Origin: Flammulina velutipes
Lineage: Eukaryota > Basidiomycota > Agaricomycetes > Agaricales > Physalacriaceae
DNA length: 64,000 nt
Direction of reading: 5' to 3'
Assembly (NCBI GenBank): GCA_011800155.1
Contig: CM022369.1
Span: forward strand, 3,658,001 to 3,722,000
The stretch's first letter is position 1. Every line of letters starts with the position of its first letter. Positions 33,640 through 43,647 of the stretch are shown piece by piece. A model generated the notes under the pieces. It was not told the DNA's origin and made no database searches. It saw only the letters and a list, made by a program, of their open reading frames with translations. Made by a program: the position numbers and the translations under genes.

Positions 33640-34189
33640 TCTCGGATGCTGCTATCTCGTCCATCCATCCTGCTCGGTGATCTTAGTACAACGACTTTAA
33701 TCATCCTTCGGGATCAACTACATCCATCCGACTGTGTCTCTGAGAAATGTGTTACTCCTCACTTGTATTCTTCCGATTCATCCCATGATACCTTTTATTA
33801 CCTCGTCAAAGCTAACCCACTATTCAACAGCCTGGTATATATACGATCAGTGGTGAATAAGTATACCGGGCTCCACGTGGAAAGGCTGAGAGTGGGGCTC
33901 CGATCTCCTCTCTAGTATGCATTCACGTCGTTGCCTTGTGTACATGAACTGCGTATTGCCAAGGTCGGCCCAAGCACAAAGAAATTGTCGTAACTGAACC
34001 TCTGTGGATCTGAAGTTTGTTCTTTGCCGACTTGTGATCGGACGGTCAATCGTTAATCCCGTCACCGAGATTTACGAGGATGACGCATACTTGGATGCCG
34101 ATCAGGTCCAGTACGACTTACGGTTAACCCGCATGGGTACAAGGGCTAAAATGGCGCCACATCTTTGCACCGTAAATAATGCGATGTAG
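33640..34189 (+). pseudogene. F-box/LRR-like pseudogene, duplicate 1
   Basis: The frame beginning 'LLSRPSILLGDLS' runs through LRR-like 'LHVERLRVGLRSPL' to a TAG at about 33914-33916. It then resumes as 'YAFTSLPCVHELRIAK', crosses a 52-nt intron and ends with 'IVNPVTEIYEDDAYLD'. In the duplicate at 40.4 kb the TAG is TAC, but other mutations break that copy. Over the last exon the two copies differ mostly at silent sites, so the ancestor was a real gene. Confidence 0.6.
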
Positions 34190-34483
34190 GTAAATTTAGT
34201 GAGCTGGTGAAATGAATCATTCAACTCTATTGCGGTGTGTTTTGACTCTTTGTTGTATTGCATATCTTCGTTGTTTGTTAAAGAGACGGTCGATCGAGGC
34301 TTTCGTCTAAAAATGAAATGACTGTGAGTTAATAGGAGAGCTTTGGATTGTGAATATCCCGTACAAATTTTTTAAGTCTTGGTTACTGGCCAGTATGAAT
34401 GCATGCGCCACGTGTATTGCGCCACGTGATGTGCCATTGTTACGCATCAACATGTTGACACGACATCTCTCTTTATTACCACG

Positions 34484-35464
34484 ATGACCGGCGTCGTAGA
34501 TTTATACGACATTGCTCTTCTCATCAACTACGAGCGTGGTACTACCGAGCCACGCTTCCGCCATGCAAAACTGCGAGAAATAGTCCGCAAAAACGACCAA
34601 TTCAAAACCATACTCATGTTTCCTGATCAGCCATGGTTTAAGTATCAGGGCAAGGAAAAGGTAGCCTTCGTCTTTGACAGAACGACACCAAAGGATGAAA
34701 CGGAACGCGACACGCCGCAGAACATCCTTCCCAATCCTATCCCCGCCGATGATTTGAACTTGAAGGGTCTCACCCCCAAAGAGCTCGAAACTATTTTTTG
34801 GCAAGTGCGCGCGCACGACGCATGCTACCCTTCTGTCGGCATCCTCCAGCACTTCTTTGACCTGTATCCCCCTGACACGAAGCTCCGCGTACGCACAGGT
34901 GCTGGCGAAGAATACATAACCACCGTCTCAACCAGAGTCATCCTCGAACTGCAGCTCATCGAGCCCATCACCATGACCTACGGCATTGTTATGCCGGAGA
35001 ACAAGGCATATGTTACTGGCGGGCAGCCCAATATGGAGCACGCTGTGTTCGGCTTCGCGCGCTCTACGGACGGGAACATCGACACGATCCTGGACCTCGC
35101 GTCGATGCAGTTTGGCGATGCAGGGAGGGGTTTGGGCGGGAAGAGCCTGTTTGCGGTTGAGAATATGGATAGGTTCTATGACCGCATTGAGAAGATTGCT
35201 CGGGGGGCAGATACGGAGAATGCGAGGACCTCACAAGTTATTATTCCGTCCCAGGACAAAGCGTTTGAGACACGGTTGAGGGATATCGCGAAGAGGGTCA
35301 AGCAGCGGTGGGAGAAGAGGGCTTTGGAGCATTGGTGCGGACATTGTGGTGCCCCGGCGGAGAAATTGAGGTGTTCTTTGTGCCAAGTTGCATTTTACTG
35401 CGACAAGGATCACCAGGTCGCTGCTTGGCCATTCCACAAACGATTCTGTATCGCCAGAAAGTAA
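34484..35464 (+). CDS. MYND zinc-finger protein, 326 aa
   Basis: One exon, intact. The first about 280 residues have no domain I can name ('VVDLYDIALLINYERG', 'LTPKELETIFWQV', 'ITMTYGIVMPENKAY'). The C-terminus is a MYND finger: 'CGHCGAPAEKLRCSLC' then 'FYCDKDHQVAAWPFHKRFC', with the C-x2-C, C-x2-C, YC and H/C ligands in place. MYND fingers bind proline-rich peptides in partner proteins. The frame ends three residues after the last Cys ligand. A decayed duplicate lies at 41.2 kb. Confidence 0.8.
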   Translation: MTGVVDLYDIALLINYERGTTEPRFRHAKLREIVRKNDQFKTILMFPDQPWFKYQGKEKVAFVFDRTTPKDETERDTPQNILPNPIPADDLNLKGLTPKELETIFWQVRAHDACYPSVGILQHFFDLYPPDTKLRVRTGAGEEYITTVSTRVILELQLIEPITMTYGIVMPENKAYVTGGQPNMEHAVFGFARSTDGNIDTILDLASMQFGDAGRGLGGKSLFAVENMDRFYDRIEKIARGADTENARTSQVIIPSQDKAFETRLRDIAKRVKQRWEKRALEHWCGHCGAPAEKLRCSLCQVAFYCDKDHQVAAWPFHKRFCIARK

Positions 35465-35479
35465 CAATATAGGAGGTGG

Positions 35480-35735
35480 CGTACACCAAAACATACAATG
35501 AATGGCGCCACAACGATACCAGTGAGGATTATCGTACCAATATCGAGGGAGAGGCCGAGTATCAGAGAACTATTGGGCTCGTGTGGGACCTCGCTACAGT
35601 TGAACATATGTGACGAGCAGAAGTATAAGCGACAGATTTAGAATTAGACGTACCCACTGGTACGTATCGAAGCTTGTACGCCAGCAGAGTTATCGCCAGC
35701 AAGTTGTCTGCGAAAGTCAATAGGTCTTCGCCCGC
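35480..35735 (-). pseudogene. Relic of the single-TM membrane protein gene
   Basis: Matches exons 1-2 of the gene at 41857-42356 ('FNCSEVPHEPN', 'SLILGLSLDI'), including both splice sites, but the start codon region and the last exon are gone or altered. This is the copy-1 counterpart in the segmental duplication. Confidence 0.6.
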
Positions 35736-35762
35736 CGTACTGCAGAGGTGCAGCTTGGACGG

Positions 35763-36059
35763 CTACCCTATCATCGAAGCTCGACGACACATCATCCTAG
35801 CAGTGCTCATGCCAGAGGCCCGGCGGTCCATGTTTGATATAATCAAGATATAATCCTCGGTTCTCTTCTCCGGGTGATTTTCCACATACTTCAAACGGAG
35901 AATTGCCAGCGGACCTTTCGATGGGTTAGCGGGATCCCGTAGCCCATTTTGCGACGGCGTGGCGCTCTGAAACGACGTGGAGGCGGAATGCGATCCATTT
36001 AGTTGCGGTTGGTGAGAGATAATATATCCTAATCCTAATCCTAAGGAGAGTACAGCCAA
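35763..36059 (-). CDS. Hypothetical ORF, 98 aa
   Basis: An open frame with 'GPLAILRLKYVENHPEKRTE', which looks coding in composition, but no family, intron or duplicate supports it. It could be a fragment. Confidence 0.25.
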   Translation of the reverse strand: MAVLSLGLGLGYIISHQPQLNGSHSASTSFQSATPSQNGLRDPANPSKGPLAILRLKYVENHPEKRTEDYILIISNMDRRASGMSTARMMCRRASMIG

Positions 36060-36458
36060 GCAGCATTACACCTCAGTTTACCGAGGAAAACTTTGCGGCA
36101 AACGCACCAGTCGGCAGAGGCAACGTCTACGACTGCCAGTGTGACCTCGATCCATGGAAATCGCTCCGTCAAGTCCGATGCACGACATACACAATAAGAC
36201 ATCCGTGCAGGCCGTCTAGAAAGTTACTCACTCTCATCCAGAAAGTTAGTACGAGGCAGGTACGAAAGTACAGAAATCGTCACAAGAAAAGCGGAAGGAC
36301 GGTCTAAACAGGAATGTTGTCGACGATCGACGTGGTGAAGGAAACAGGATGAACTATTTGCAGATACAGTTGTACACAAGAGGTAGGAACACTTTGGGGA
36401 GAGTACGAATGTTCTATGAACCGCATATCAGTCAAGTTAGATAATCACGAGAGATAAT
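36060..36458. other. Intergenic, nothing recognised
   Basis: No open frame or repeat could be supported across these 400 bases. Confidence 0.4.
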
Positions 36459-36952
36459 TTATCGGATGGTGTACCACCCTACAGTCGAATCGTCCTCCAA
36501 CGTGAGTTGTTTCCGGATCTTGGCGACGATGTCGGGGGGCGGGATGGATGGGTTTGCGCCCGTGTTATCTGCGAATGCCAAAATGTATCCCGTGGTGTTG
36601 CTCAAGTGAATTTCAGACGGCTCCCATATCTTCAAGGCTTCGATTTCCATCTTGCGCGCTGCGATAGCGGTTACCTTTGAAAGTTCCGGGTACTGCATAT
36701 TTCTCTCCTCCTCTGAGCGTCCCTTGAGAAATTCTTCGAAAAAGCGAGACCAGCGAACGTTCTGGTGCGTTAACGCAATTCCATAGCCCATTGGGCGATT
36801 GTGGCGTGGCGCGTCAAAACAACGTGGGGGGGGAATAGCGTTCTTGTGGCGCACGTCAGTGAGTGATTGCATGATGGACTCTTGGCGATTCTGGGGCAAT
36901 GATCAGCAAAGCGACGCGGTAGATCGTAAAGTAGTACTTGAGTCGTCTCCAT
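36459..36952 (-). CDS. Small conserved protein, family X member 1, 148 aa
   Basis: A five-codon first exon (36952-36938, 'METTQ') joins a main exon (36890-36459) through a 47-nt intron in frame. Signature blocks are 'PPPRCFDAPRHNRPMGYGI', 'LTHQNVRWSRFF', 'GYILAFADNTG' and 'LTLEDDSTVGWYTIR'. A paralogue with the same gene structure lies at 57979-58467. The conserved first half is basic and the second half is helical. Function unknown. Confidence 0.65.
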
Positions 36953-37049
36953 GATTGTGGTCAGAGTTCAGTGGGTGGAGGCAATCTCGCGCAAATAAAC
37001 CAAATTCCGGCCCGAGCGACACGTGCTCAATTTGAAAGTCCACCTACCC

Positions 37050-37270
37050 ATCCGGCCCCTTCGTGGAAGGAGGCATGGCCGGTGGTTCAGATGCTATTCA
37101 ACAGCGCCTTTGATGAACGGAAAGAGCGAGTATGCGCGCACCAAGATGGCCGGATCATTCAGGAGACGGGTCTCGAGGAGGTAGCGCGCTGTCACTGGAA
37201 GAGCATCGAGAGCTCGCTTATCCAGGATGATATCAAGGCGGTGATTCTTGCATCTAGCCCGCAATTCTAG
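37050..37270 (+). pseudogene. Duplicate of the FunK1-like kinase tail
   Basis: The last 70 codons of the gene at 31830-32630, nearly identical ('GLEEVARCHWKSIESSLIQD'), without any upstream kinase sequence. It marks the left edge of duplication copy 2. Confidence 0.75.
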
Positions 37271-38436
37271 GTTTCTTGCTGCCATGTATGTCCTATCGTT
37301 TCTCAACGCCAAAGTTTAGGAAATGCCTTTGAGGTACGTGATTTATTGATAGAGACGAATGGAAGTAATGTGTTTACAGAATGTGCGCTAATTGATACAA
37401 TGCAAGTGAATACAAATCGTGTTTTGGATAACATATGGGGCGTCGACTGGTCACCGACGAAAAACCTTCTCAATCCTGCGACGCGCTCGAAATACTCTGA
37501 AAGTCATGTTGAAAGAAATTGACTGAAACTGCCTCTTTATCGTCTCTGAGCAGCTCATCTCCCCTCTCGAGATCTCCGCCTCCTCCGCGTCCTCTAAGTC
37601 GACCTCCTCCTCGGTCGAAGAGTATTCTTCGGAGTCATACGAGTCGATCGAGACTCTGGTGCTCTTCCTGAGCTTGTTCATCACAAAAAATGTCCGCGCG
37701 ATGAAAACCATATATAATTGTAATGAATACCTTGCTTTATGGTGCATACTGGATTTATGAGTAATAAATACCTCGACAAGAATAAATACCTGAATTGGAA
37801 TAAATACCCTATATATTGGATATTAGGTGGACTCCCCCCACGCATTAAAGATCTGATATATACCCAATGAAAACTGCTATGTATACACTACGACAGATAC
37901 TGCTAGTACTACGCCACAGGCTTTGCGGTATTGATTCATTCACCAGGATAGATGAAACAGCAATGGAATTCTACGTAGTACAGTTGAGAAAAATACAGGA
38001 CGTACTGGAGCGAGGCGGAACACCAGGGTGCCACGAGCACGTACACGCCCCACCATCGTCTTTCTTAGGAACGGCGTCTCAGATACGCGCTAGTGAAACC
38101 CAAGGGCGATGCGACCGCCGAATCCGTGTCCAATTTCTGTGGCAGGGGTTGTGAGGACGACACGAGGCAGTGAAGAGGGACATACCACGGACAAATACGT
38201 CTTCTGCCGCGCCGGTGTCTTGGGTGCTAGTGAACGTTTGAACGTCCGCGTCGCGAGATTTGATGATGAGATCTATGGAGCTGGCTTACTGAGAATAACA
38301 ATCAGTGTCTTGTCATCGCGAACTGTAAGTCTCACCATGACGGGTATTCATCTCTGGCCCACCGCCATGGCATCCTTCGTATCCTGGAAGTCGACAACGG
38401 TCGTTCGTGTCGAATAGAGGGATGGACTTGTGACTA

Positions 38437-39303
38437 TCAGAACTTTTCTTGATGCCATAGGTCGACGACTCGCCAGAACACTGCCATGGTCACGGCCGTC
38501 CGGTCAGAATCAGGATGGTGAGGGTATGCTGACGGCTTGACGAGAATACGAAGAGGAACGTTGATAGTATCTTCGCCTGGATCGGATAACATAAGACTCG
38601 CTAGAAAGTGTGAGTATATGCGTACTATTACTGCACAAAAGACGCACTCCAGCTCCTGAAGCAGCGACTGGGGCTGTGAAAGCCTTGGCACGGAGCTGAA
38701 GACCGCTGAAGGCATGCAAGCGACGTGCGTGATTTGGTACCATGTTCGACAAAATGAGGTGGTCTTCGCTGCGAATTAATTAGTTTCTGGACACCAGGAG
38801 TCAGTCACAACTCACTCGTCTTCTCCTTTGTCCTCTGAGCTTCCCCCATATTCCTCCATCTCTGCCTCCATCTCTGCTCCGCTGTCGTCCCGTTCACTCT
38901 CGTTATCGTTCTCGTTGATATCTTTCAACCCCGTGTCGCGTGATCCTGCTCGCGTATTTGAGTAATTTCTGCTTGAGTCAGAATGCAAGTAAACAGGCAG
39001 AGGCAGAGGCGAGGACTTACACGATTTCGGGGCATTCTGGCTGCTCTCACTCAGCCCGACTCTCTGGTGCTTCATCTTCTTCGGATTCCGGGAAACGTAT
39101 CGGTAGTCAAGGTTTAAACGTCGCCTACTTGGAGCTTGGCCTCGTTGGATCGTTCTTGCTGGTGGTGACGGTTGAAGGGAAAGACGCGTTCGTGATGTGA
39201 TGCTGTGTGACAGATCACGATCACGTTCAACGTTGTGAGCACTTCCGGAAATTGCCGAGCGCACTTGTACATTTTGAACGTCGCGGTCAAGTTGCGGTGG
39301 CAA
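38437..39303 (-). CDS. Exon-like cargo inside the TIR element, minus strand
   Basis: An acidic, Ser-rich frame (39303-38818) ends 'SSEDKGEDDE' and continues across a 45-nt GT-AG intron into 'DHLILSNMVPNHARRLHAFS'. A further segment contains 'DPGEDTINVPLRILVKPSAY' and ends 'MAVFWRVVDLWHQEKF'. Codon use looks real and at least one splice join is in phase, but I do not recognise the protein. It may be a captured gene or part of an unknown element protein. Confidence 0.4.
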
Positions 39304-39451
39304 TCATGAGAGCATTAACGGTGAGAATGACGGCGGGGATATTAATGGCTGGACTGACATTGAGCAGGATGAGAACACGGACTGGGCTGTATATGACACG
39401 ACGGAGAAGCTGGATAAGCAGGCAAAGGGAGTGAAGATAGTAGTGGCGCTG
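39285..39451 (+). pseudogene. Exon-like cargo inside the TIR element, plus strand
   Basis: Open frame with 'NGWTDIEQDENTDWAVYD' and ending 'DKQAKGVKIVVAL' before a TGA. It looks like the C-terminus of a protein; the start is missing. It overlaps the beginning of the minus-strand cargo. Confidence 0.35.
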
Positions 39452-40060
39452 TGATGAGGAGTTGCAATATCAGGTCTTGTTTAGACCCGCAATGCATTCT
39501 GAGGCCTTCAATATGACCATCTAACACTTTGGGGACCCTTCCGTGAGGGCTATAGCTGAGTGTTAGTTTTGCCGGATGTCACCATATTAATAGGGTATTT
39601 TTTCCCTACCGTCTTGCCATTTATTCAGAAAAGATACGTGTCTCTACGTATACATTGGTACGTACGATATTTATCCTAGATATAGTAGCCTTTTATTCAT
39701 TATCGACCTTTAACGCGCTCCGACAAATTTTGTGATGTTTGTTTCGCGTGGTGGGATGTACGAGGCGAATGGGGGATATAATGATTGGTAGGAGGCGCGT
39801 CTGGATGATGATGAGGATGATGGTCGACAGAATGGATCGACGTATTCGTCCTCGTCCGCGTCTGATTCATATCGCGATGAAGAGCAGGAGGATATTGCGA
39901 TCGCGGGGAAGTACTGGTAATCTGGATCGTGCATGTTGCCCATATGGTCGATGATAACGCGAGGCGGATTAGCGTGTCTGGAGGAGTAGGAGTGGACGTA
40001 TGGCATTTCGATCGCGGCGCGGTGGGGAACTGGGGGGAAGCATACTGGCGCGCAGAGGTC

Positions 40061-40066
40061 TTTATA
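40061..40066 (-). promoter_or_regulatory. TATA box of split acidic-protein copy 2
   Basis: TATAAA on the minus strand in the same conserved 'CTGCTATAAAGACCTC' context, 55 nt before the start at 40006. The promoter is kept although the gene is broken. Confidence 0.55.
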
Positions 40067-40373
40067 GCAGATGGATGAAAGAGAACTTTGACCGTGCGGT
40101 CAATCAGGATGGGCGTTTACAACGCGATATCTCCGAGCCGAACCGGCTCAGCTGGGTTCAACTGGTCTTTTGCGTGTCCACTCGTGCCGTACTTTGATCT
40201 GTTTCTTTGTCTGCTCTTTGGGAAACACTCTTCCATTAGATATATTAGTGCCGTTGCTTGCCTTTCATGTGTGTACGCTACTACGCGCCTTTGTTGTAGT
40301 AGCGCGCGGAAACTCGTATTCACCATGTGTGGTTGCCTCGTGTAAGTAGTAGGAAGTAGTTCCCTGGGTTCTC

Positions 40374-40887
40374 GGATGCTGCTATCTCGTCCATCCATCC
40401 TGCTCGGTGATCTTAGTACAACGACTCTAATCATCCTTCGGGATCAACTATATCCATCCGACTGTGCGTTACTCCTCACTTGTGTTCTTCCGATTCATCC
40501 CATGATACCTTTTATTACCTCGTCAAAGCTAACCCACCATTCAACAGCCTGGTATACATACGATCAGTGGTGAATAAGTATACCGGCAAGGCTGAGAGTG
40601 GGGCTCCGATCTCCTCTCTACTATGCATTCACGTCGTTGCCTTGTGTACATGAATAACGTATTGCCAAGGTCTTCCCAAGCACAAATACAGTATCGTAAC
40701 CCAACCTCTGAGGTTTGTTCTTTGCCGACTTGTGATCGGACGGTCAATCGTTAATCCCGTCACCGAGATCTACGAGGATGACGCATACTTGGATGCTGAT
40801 CAGGTCCAATACGATTTGCGGTTAACCTTCGTAGGCACAAGGGCTGAAATGGCGCCACATCTTCGAACCGTGAAGGATACGACGTAG
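40374..40887 (+). pseudogene. F-box/LRR-like pseudogene, duplicate 2
   Basis: Matches 33640-34189. It has Tyr where copy 1 has its stop, but it carries small deletions (including about 11 nt at 'ACCGG'/'CAAGGCTGAG') and a TAA after 'VHE'. The two copies were broken by different mutations. Confidence 0.6.
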
Positions 40888-41160
40888 ATATCGTGAGCCA
40901 GCGAACCGCTTCTTTCACTATTACCACAGAGGTGTTTTATTTGTCTCTTTGTTGGGCTGCACATCTTTGTTTATCAAAGAGACGGCCAAGAGCTACAGTG
41001 GAAGTGTTTCGTGAGCGTGTTTTTGAGGTGCGTGTAAGTAAATGTGAAGTCTCGCTTACCATTTGGGATTAGCGCCCATGCCGCTGCGACGCGTCTCATC
41101 AACCCCCGTCTTGGATGTGTCTGTGTACTTATTCTCAAGCTATCTCTCTTTATTACAAGG

Positions 41161-41658
41161 ATGAACGGCGTCTTATGAATTACGAGCGTGGCAGTACCAA
41201 GCCACGCTTCCGCCATATCCCGGAGAACATGACTTCTGTCACTGGCGGGCAATCCAAGATGGACCGCGTAGTGTCCGGCTCCGCGCGTTCTATGGACGGG
41301 AACGTCGACACAATCCTGGACCTTGCGTCGAGGCAGTTTGGCGGTGTTGGTAAGGGGTTGGGCGGGAAGGGCCTGTTTGCGGTAAACAAGGTGGATAGGT
41401 TCTATGATCGTGTTGCGAAGATTCCTCGTGGGGTGGATACGGAGAATGCGAGGACTTCCAGAGGTTATTATCCCCTCCAAGGATAAGTTGTTGGAGGCAC
41501 GGTTGAGGGATATGGCGAAGAAGGTCCAGCGGCGGTGGGAGAAGAGGGCTTCTGAGCATTGGTGCGGAAATTGTGGTGTCCCGGCGGAGAAATTGGGGTG
41601 TTATTCGTGTCACTGTGCCATGTTTTATTGTGAAAAGGATCACCAGGCCATTCCATGA
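41161..41658 (+). pseudogene. MYND gene pseudogene
   Basis: A copy of 34484-35464 with an internal deletion of about 420 bases that joins 'PRFRH' directly to 'PENMTSVTGG'. It also has a frameshift near 'ENARTS' and loss of the last MYND ligands, ending 'DHQAIP'. Not functional as a MYND protein. Confidence 0.8.
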
Positions 41659-41856
41659 TCGATTATGCAGCGCCAGAAAGTAGTGATGTACCTATTTGGC
41701 GTGCAGTCGAACCATACCGTTAACCATCTAGATTTATTGAGCAGTTACTACAGAGTGATACCTACGAATTAGAGACGTCGGTTTTCCGTTCAAGGAGCAT
41801 GAGTGAGAAGGTGCACGTACAAACATGAATACAAAAACAGGCGTTACTCTAGACCT

Positions 41857-42356
41857 CTAGCGTTCCGGCCTGGTAACGGTAGGCTTAGGTACGGTGACAA
41901 CAGGTTGCCATTTATCGGGTGTTTGGGTGTACTTGCCATAGTCTTCTGAGCTGGCACTCAAGTCAGACGAATGGTACGGCTGAGGGCGTGCCATGGTTTG
42001 ATCCTCAACACTAGCAACATTGTCTCGTCGCAAGTGGCGGAGGCGCCGTCTCCTCCAGTAGATAAAAACCATAGTACCAGTGAATATAAGTGCACCTGTA
42101 GAAAGAAACTTAGGAATGGTCAGACGCCACAACGACGCTAGAGGTTATCGTACCGATCCCGAGGGCGAGACCAAGTATCAGAGACATATCAGGCTCGTCT
42201 GGGACCTCGCTACAGTTAAATCTACGTAACAAGCAGAATTTTAAGCAGCTGGATTAGAGTTAGAGGAACGACGTACCCAGCACATGTCGAAGCTTGTACA
42301 CTAGCCACGAGAAGTGAAATGAGCAGGAATTTTGTCGCTACGCTTCCCCAGCTCAT
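41857..42356 (-). CDS. Small type I single-pass membrane protein, 128 aa
   Basis: Three exons (42356-42277, 42221-42154 and 42095-41857), in frame over 387 nt. The signal peptide 'KFLLISLLVASVQA' is followed by a very short outside part with two Cys ('TCAGFNCSEVPDEPD'). One membrane segment ('SLILGLALGIGALIFTGTMV') spans the second splice junction. An Arg-rich stop-transfer 'YWRRRRLRHLRR' and an about 75-residue cytoplasmic tail follow. The tiny ectodomain suggests a signalling or adaptor role, but this is inference. A relic of it lies at 35.5 kb. Confidence 0.7.
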
Positions 42357-43447
42357 AGTGCGTCGAGCGGAGTGGTAGTGGGTATGAGAAGACAACCTAT
42401 TTGGCGATTCATGATTCGCCGACGATTCAAGCACGTCTTGGCCAAGCCTTCTTGGCGGTATGTTTCTCGGAGGTCGGCGATCAAGCCGGTGTTTTCGAAG
42501 ACGGCGGTCCGGGCCGTTCGTACTTTCGCTGATTCCTGAACCTCCATGTCTAAAACCATAAATGGCCGTTGTTTGACTCTGTGCTCTTTGCTCTGAAGAC
42601 TTTCCTTCCAATCTCTCCGTGGATTCTGCGGTCCTTTCTTGCCTTGAAACTTCCTTCTGAGCGGAGTTTTCGCGCCACATCTCTAGTAGCCTTGACGCTC
42701 AGGTCCTCTAACTGGACTCGAAAATGCCTGGCCTTGTCTCTTGATACGCTCTACTATCGAAACTGAACTAAACGATTATACATTTGACAAGACGGTGCTC
42801 GTGCGGTGCAAACTCTACAGTCTCTAGTCCTAGATTCTGCTGATGTAAACTCTGGTTTCGAGCATGGCGAGTGCACAGTGTTCATTAATTCCTATATACT
42901 TACATGTTTTATCAAGGTTACTTAAACTGTGTTCCGTAACACATTGTCCCAGCGTGGACAAAGTGCGTGTGGCGTCAATATCCTGCGGCAAATGTGCTAC
43001 CTTTCGTAAGGCAACACCAGGGCACCACGTTGATGATTGAGTACATATGCAACGGAACATCGTACGGCCGTACTCACCGCAGGTCTATATTCTCTTGGCT
43101 CTAGGCTGAAGAACGTTCACACCTGTGAGTAAGTCATTCTGCTGCCGGATGCCTGGCTCCGGGAGGTCATAGAAGGTTTGCATTGTATTGAACAATTGAA
43201 TCCTCCTCAAGGCGGGATGATGAAAAGCACGACGGAGAGATAAGAACTGGGGATTCAAATAGACGGCTACATCAAAGTAGTAAGTAGATTCTCCGGGAGA
43301 CCATTCAAGCAGCCTGTTCGTTTCGTCGTCGGCTGCGTCTTCTATGAACTATATTGTCCTTGAGTCATGGAAAAAGATAGATTCCAAGAGATTCCCGCCA
43401 AAGCCTGCCAAAGCCCAGAGCCGCCGGCTTAAATTACATAATCCTCA
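42357..43447. other. Divergent promoter region
   Basis: About 1.1 kb between the membrane protein and the HAL-type kinase, transcribed away from each other. No further gene supported; an antisense-looking frame at 42429-42680 is probably 5' leader of the membrane protein. Confidence 0.4.
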
Positions 43448-43454
43448 TATAAAA
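43448..43454 (+). promoter_or_regulatory. TATA box of the HAL-type kinase
   Basis: TATAAAA in 'CCTCATATAAAAGGCG', 194 nt before the ATG. This implies a 5' UTR of about 160 nt with a 'CGTCGTCGTCGTCG' run. Confidence 0.4.
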
Positions 43455-43647
43455 GGCGGCGCTGCCTCTTGACCGCAAACCACAACCTTCCTTCCCCCCC
43501 TCATCTGCTCGTCGTTCAGTCGTCGTCGTCGTCGTCGACAGCGTCAAGCGCGCTTTTTAATGGCGGTGGGAGGTGTTTTACCCCGCCTGTCGTCTTATCT
43601 ACCCGTCGAACAACCTTACGATCTCAGCTACCAATTTTCGCATCTCG

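Larger units (their letters stand above)
32400..35735. repeat. Tandem segmental duplication, copy 1
   Basis: In order: kinase tail, acidic small protein, F-box pseudogene, MYND gene, membrane-protein relic. The same order recurs at about 37050-42356, where a 2.06-kb element has been inserted. Confidence 0.85.
37679..39737. mobile_element. 2,059-bp TIR element carrying host-like coding fragments
   Basis: The ends are inverted: 'CATCACAAAAAATGTCCGCG' on the left and, reversed, 'CATCACAAAATTTGTCGGAG' on the right, about 22 bases with four mismatches. Comparison with member 1 of the acidic family gives exact borders and suggests only a 2-bp (TT) duplication. The terminal 150 bases are AT-rich. 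No transposase was recognised. Inside are exon-like segments on both strands (listed separately), so it may be a gene-capturing non-autonomous element. Confidence 0.8.
37451..40006 (-). pseudogene. Acidic Ser-rich protein, member 2, split by an insertion
   Basis: The N-terminal half is at 40006-39738 and the C-terminal half at 37678-37451. Between them lies a 2.06-kb TIR element. Joining the flanks and dropping one TT gives exactly the intact sequence seen in member 1 around 'RETNKLRKS'. Both halves are otherwise open and well conserved, so the break is recent. Confidence 0.85.
37050..42356. repeat. Tandem segmental duplication, copy 2
   Basis: Same gene order as 32400-35735, but split by a TIR element at 37679-39737 and carrying deletions in the F-box and MYND copies. 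Here the single-TM membrane protein gene is the intact member. Confidence 0.85.
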
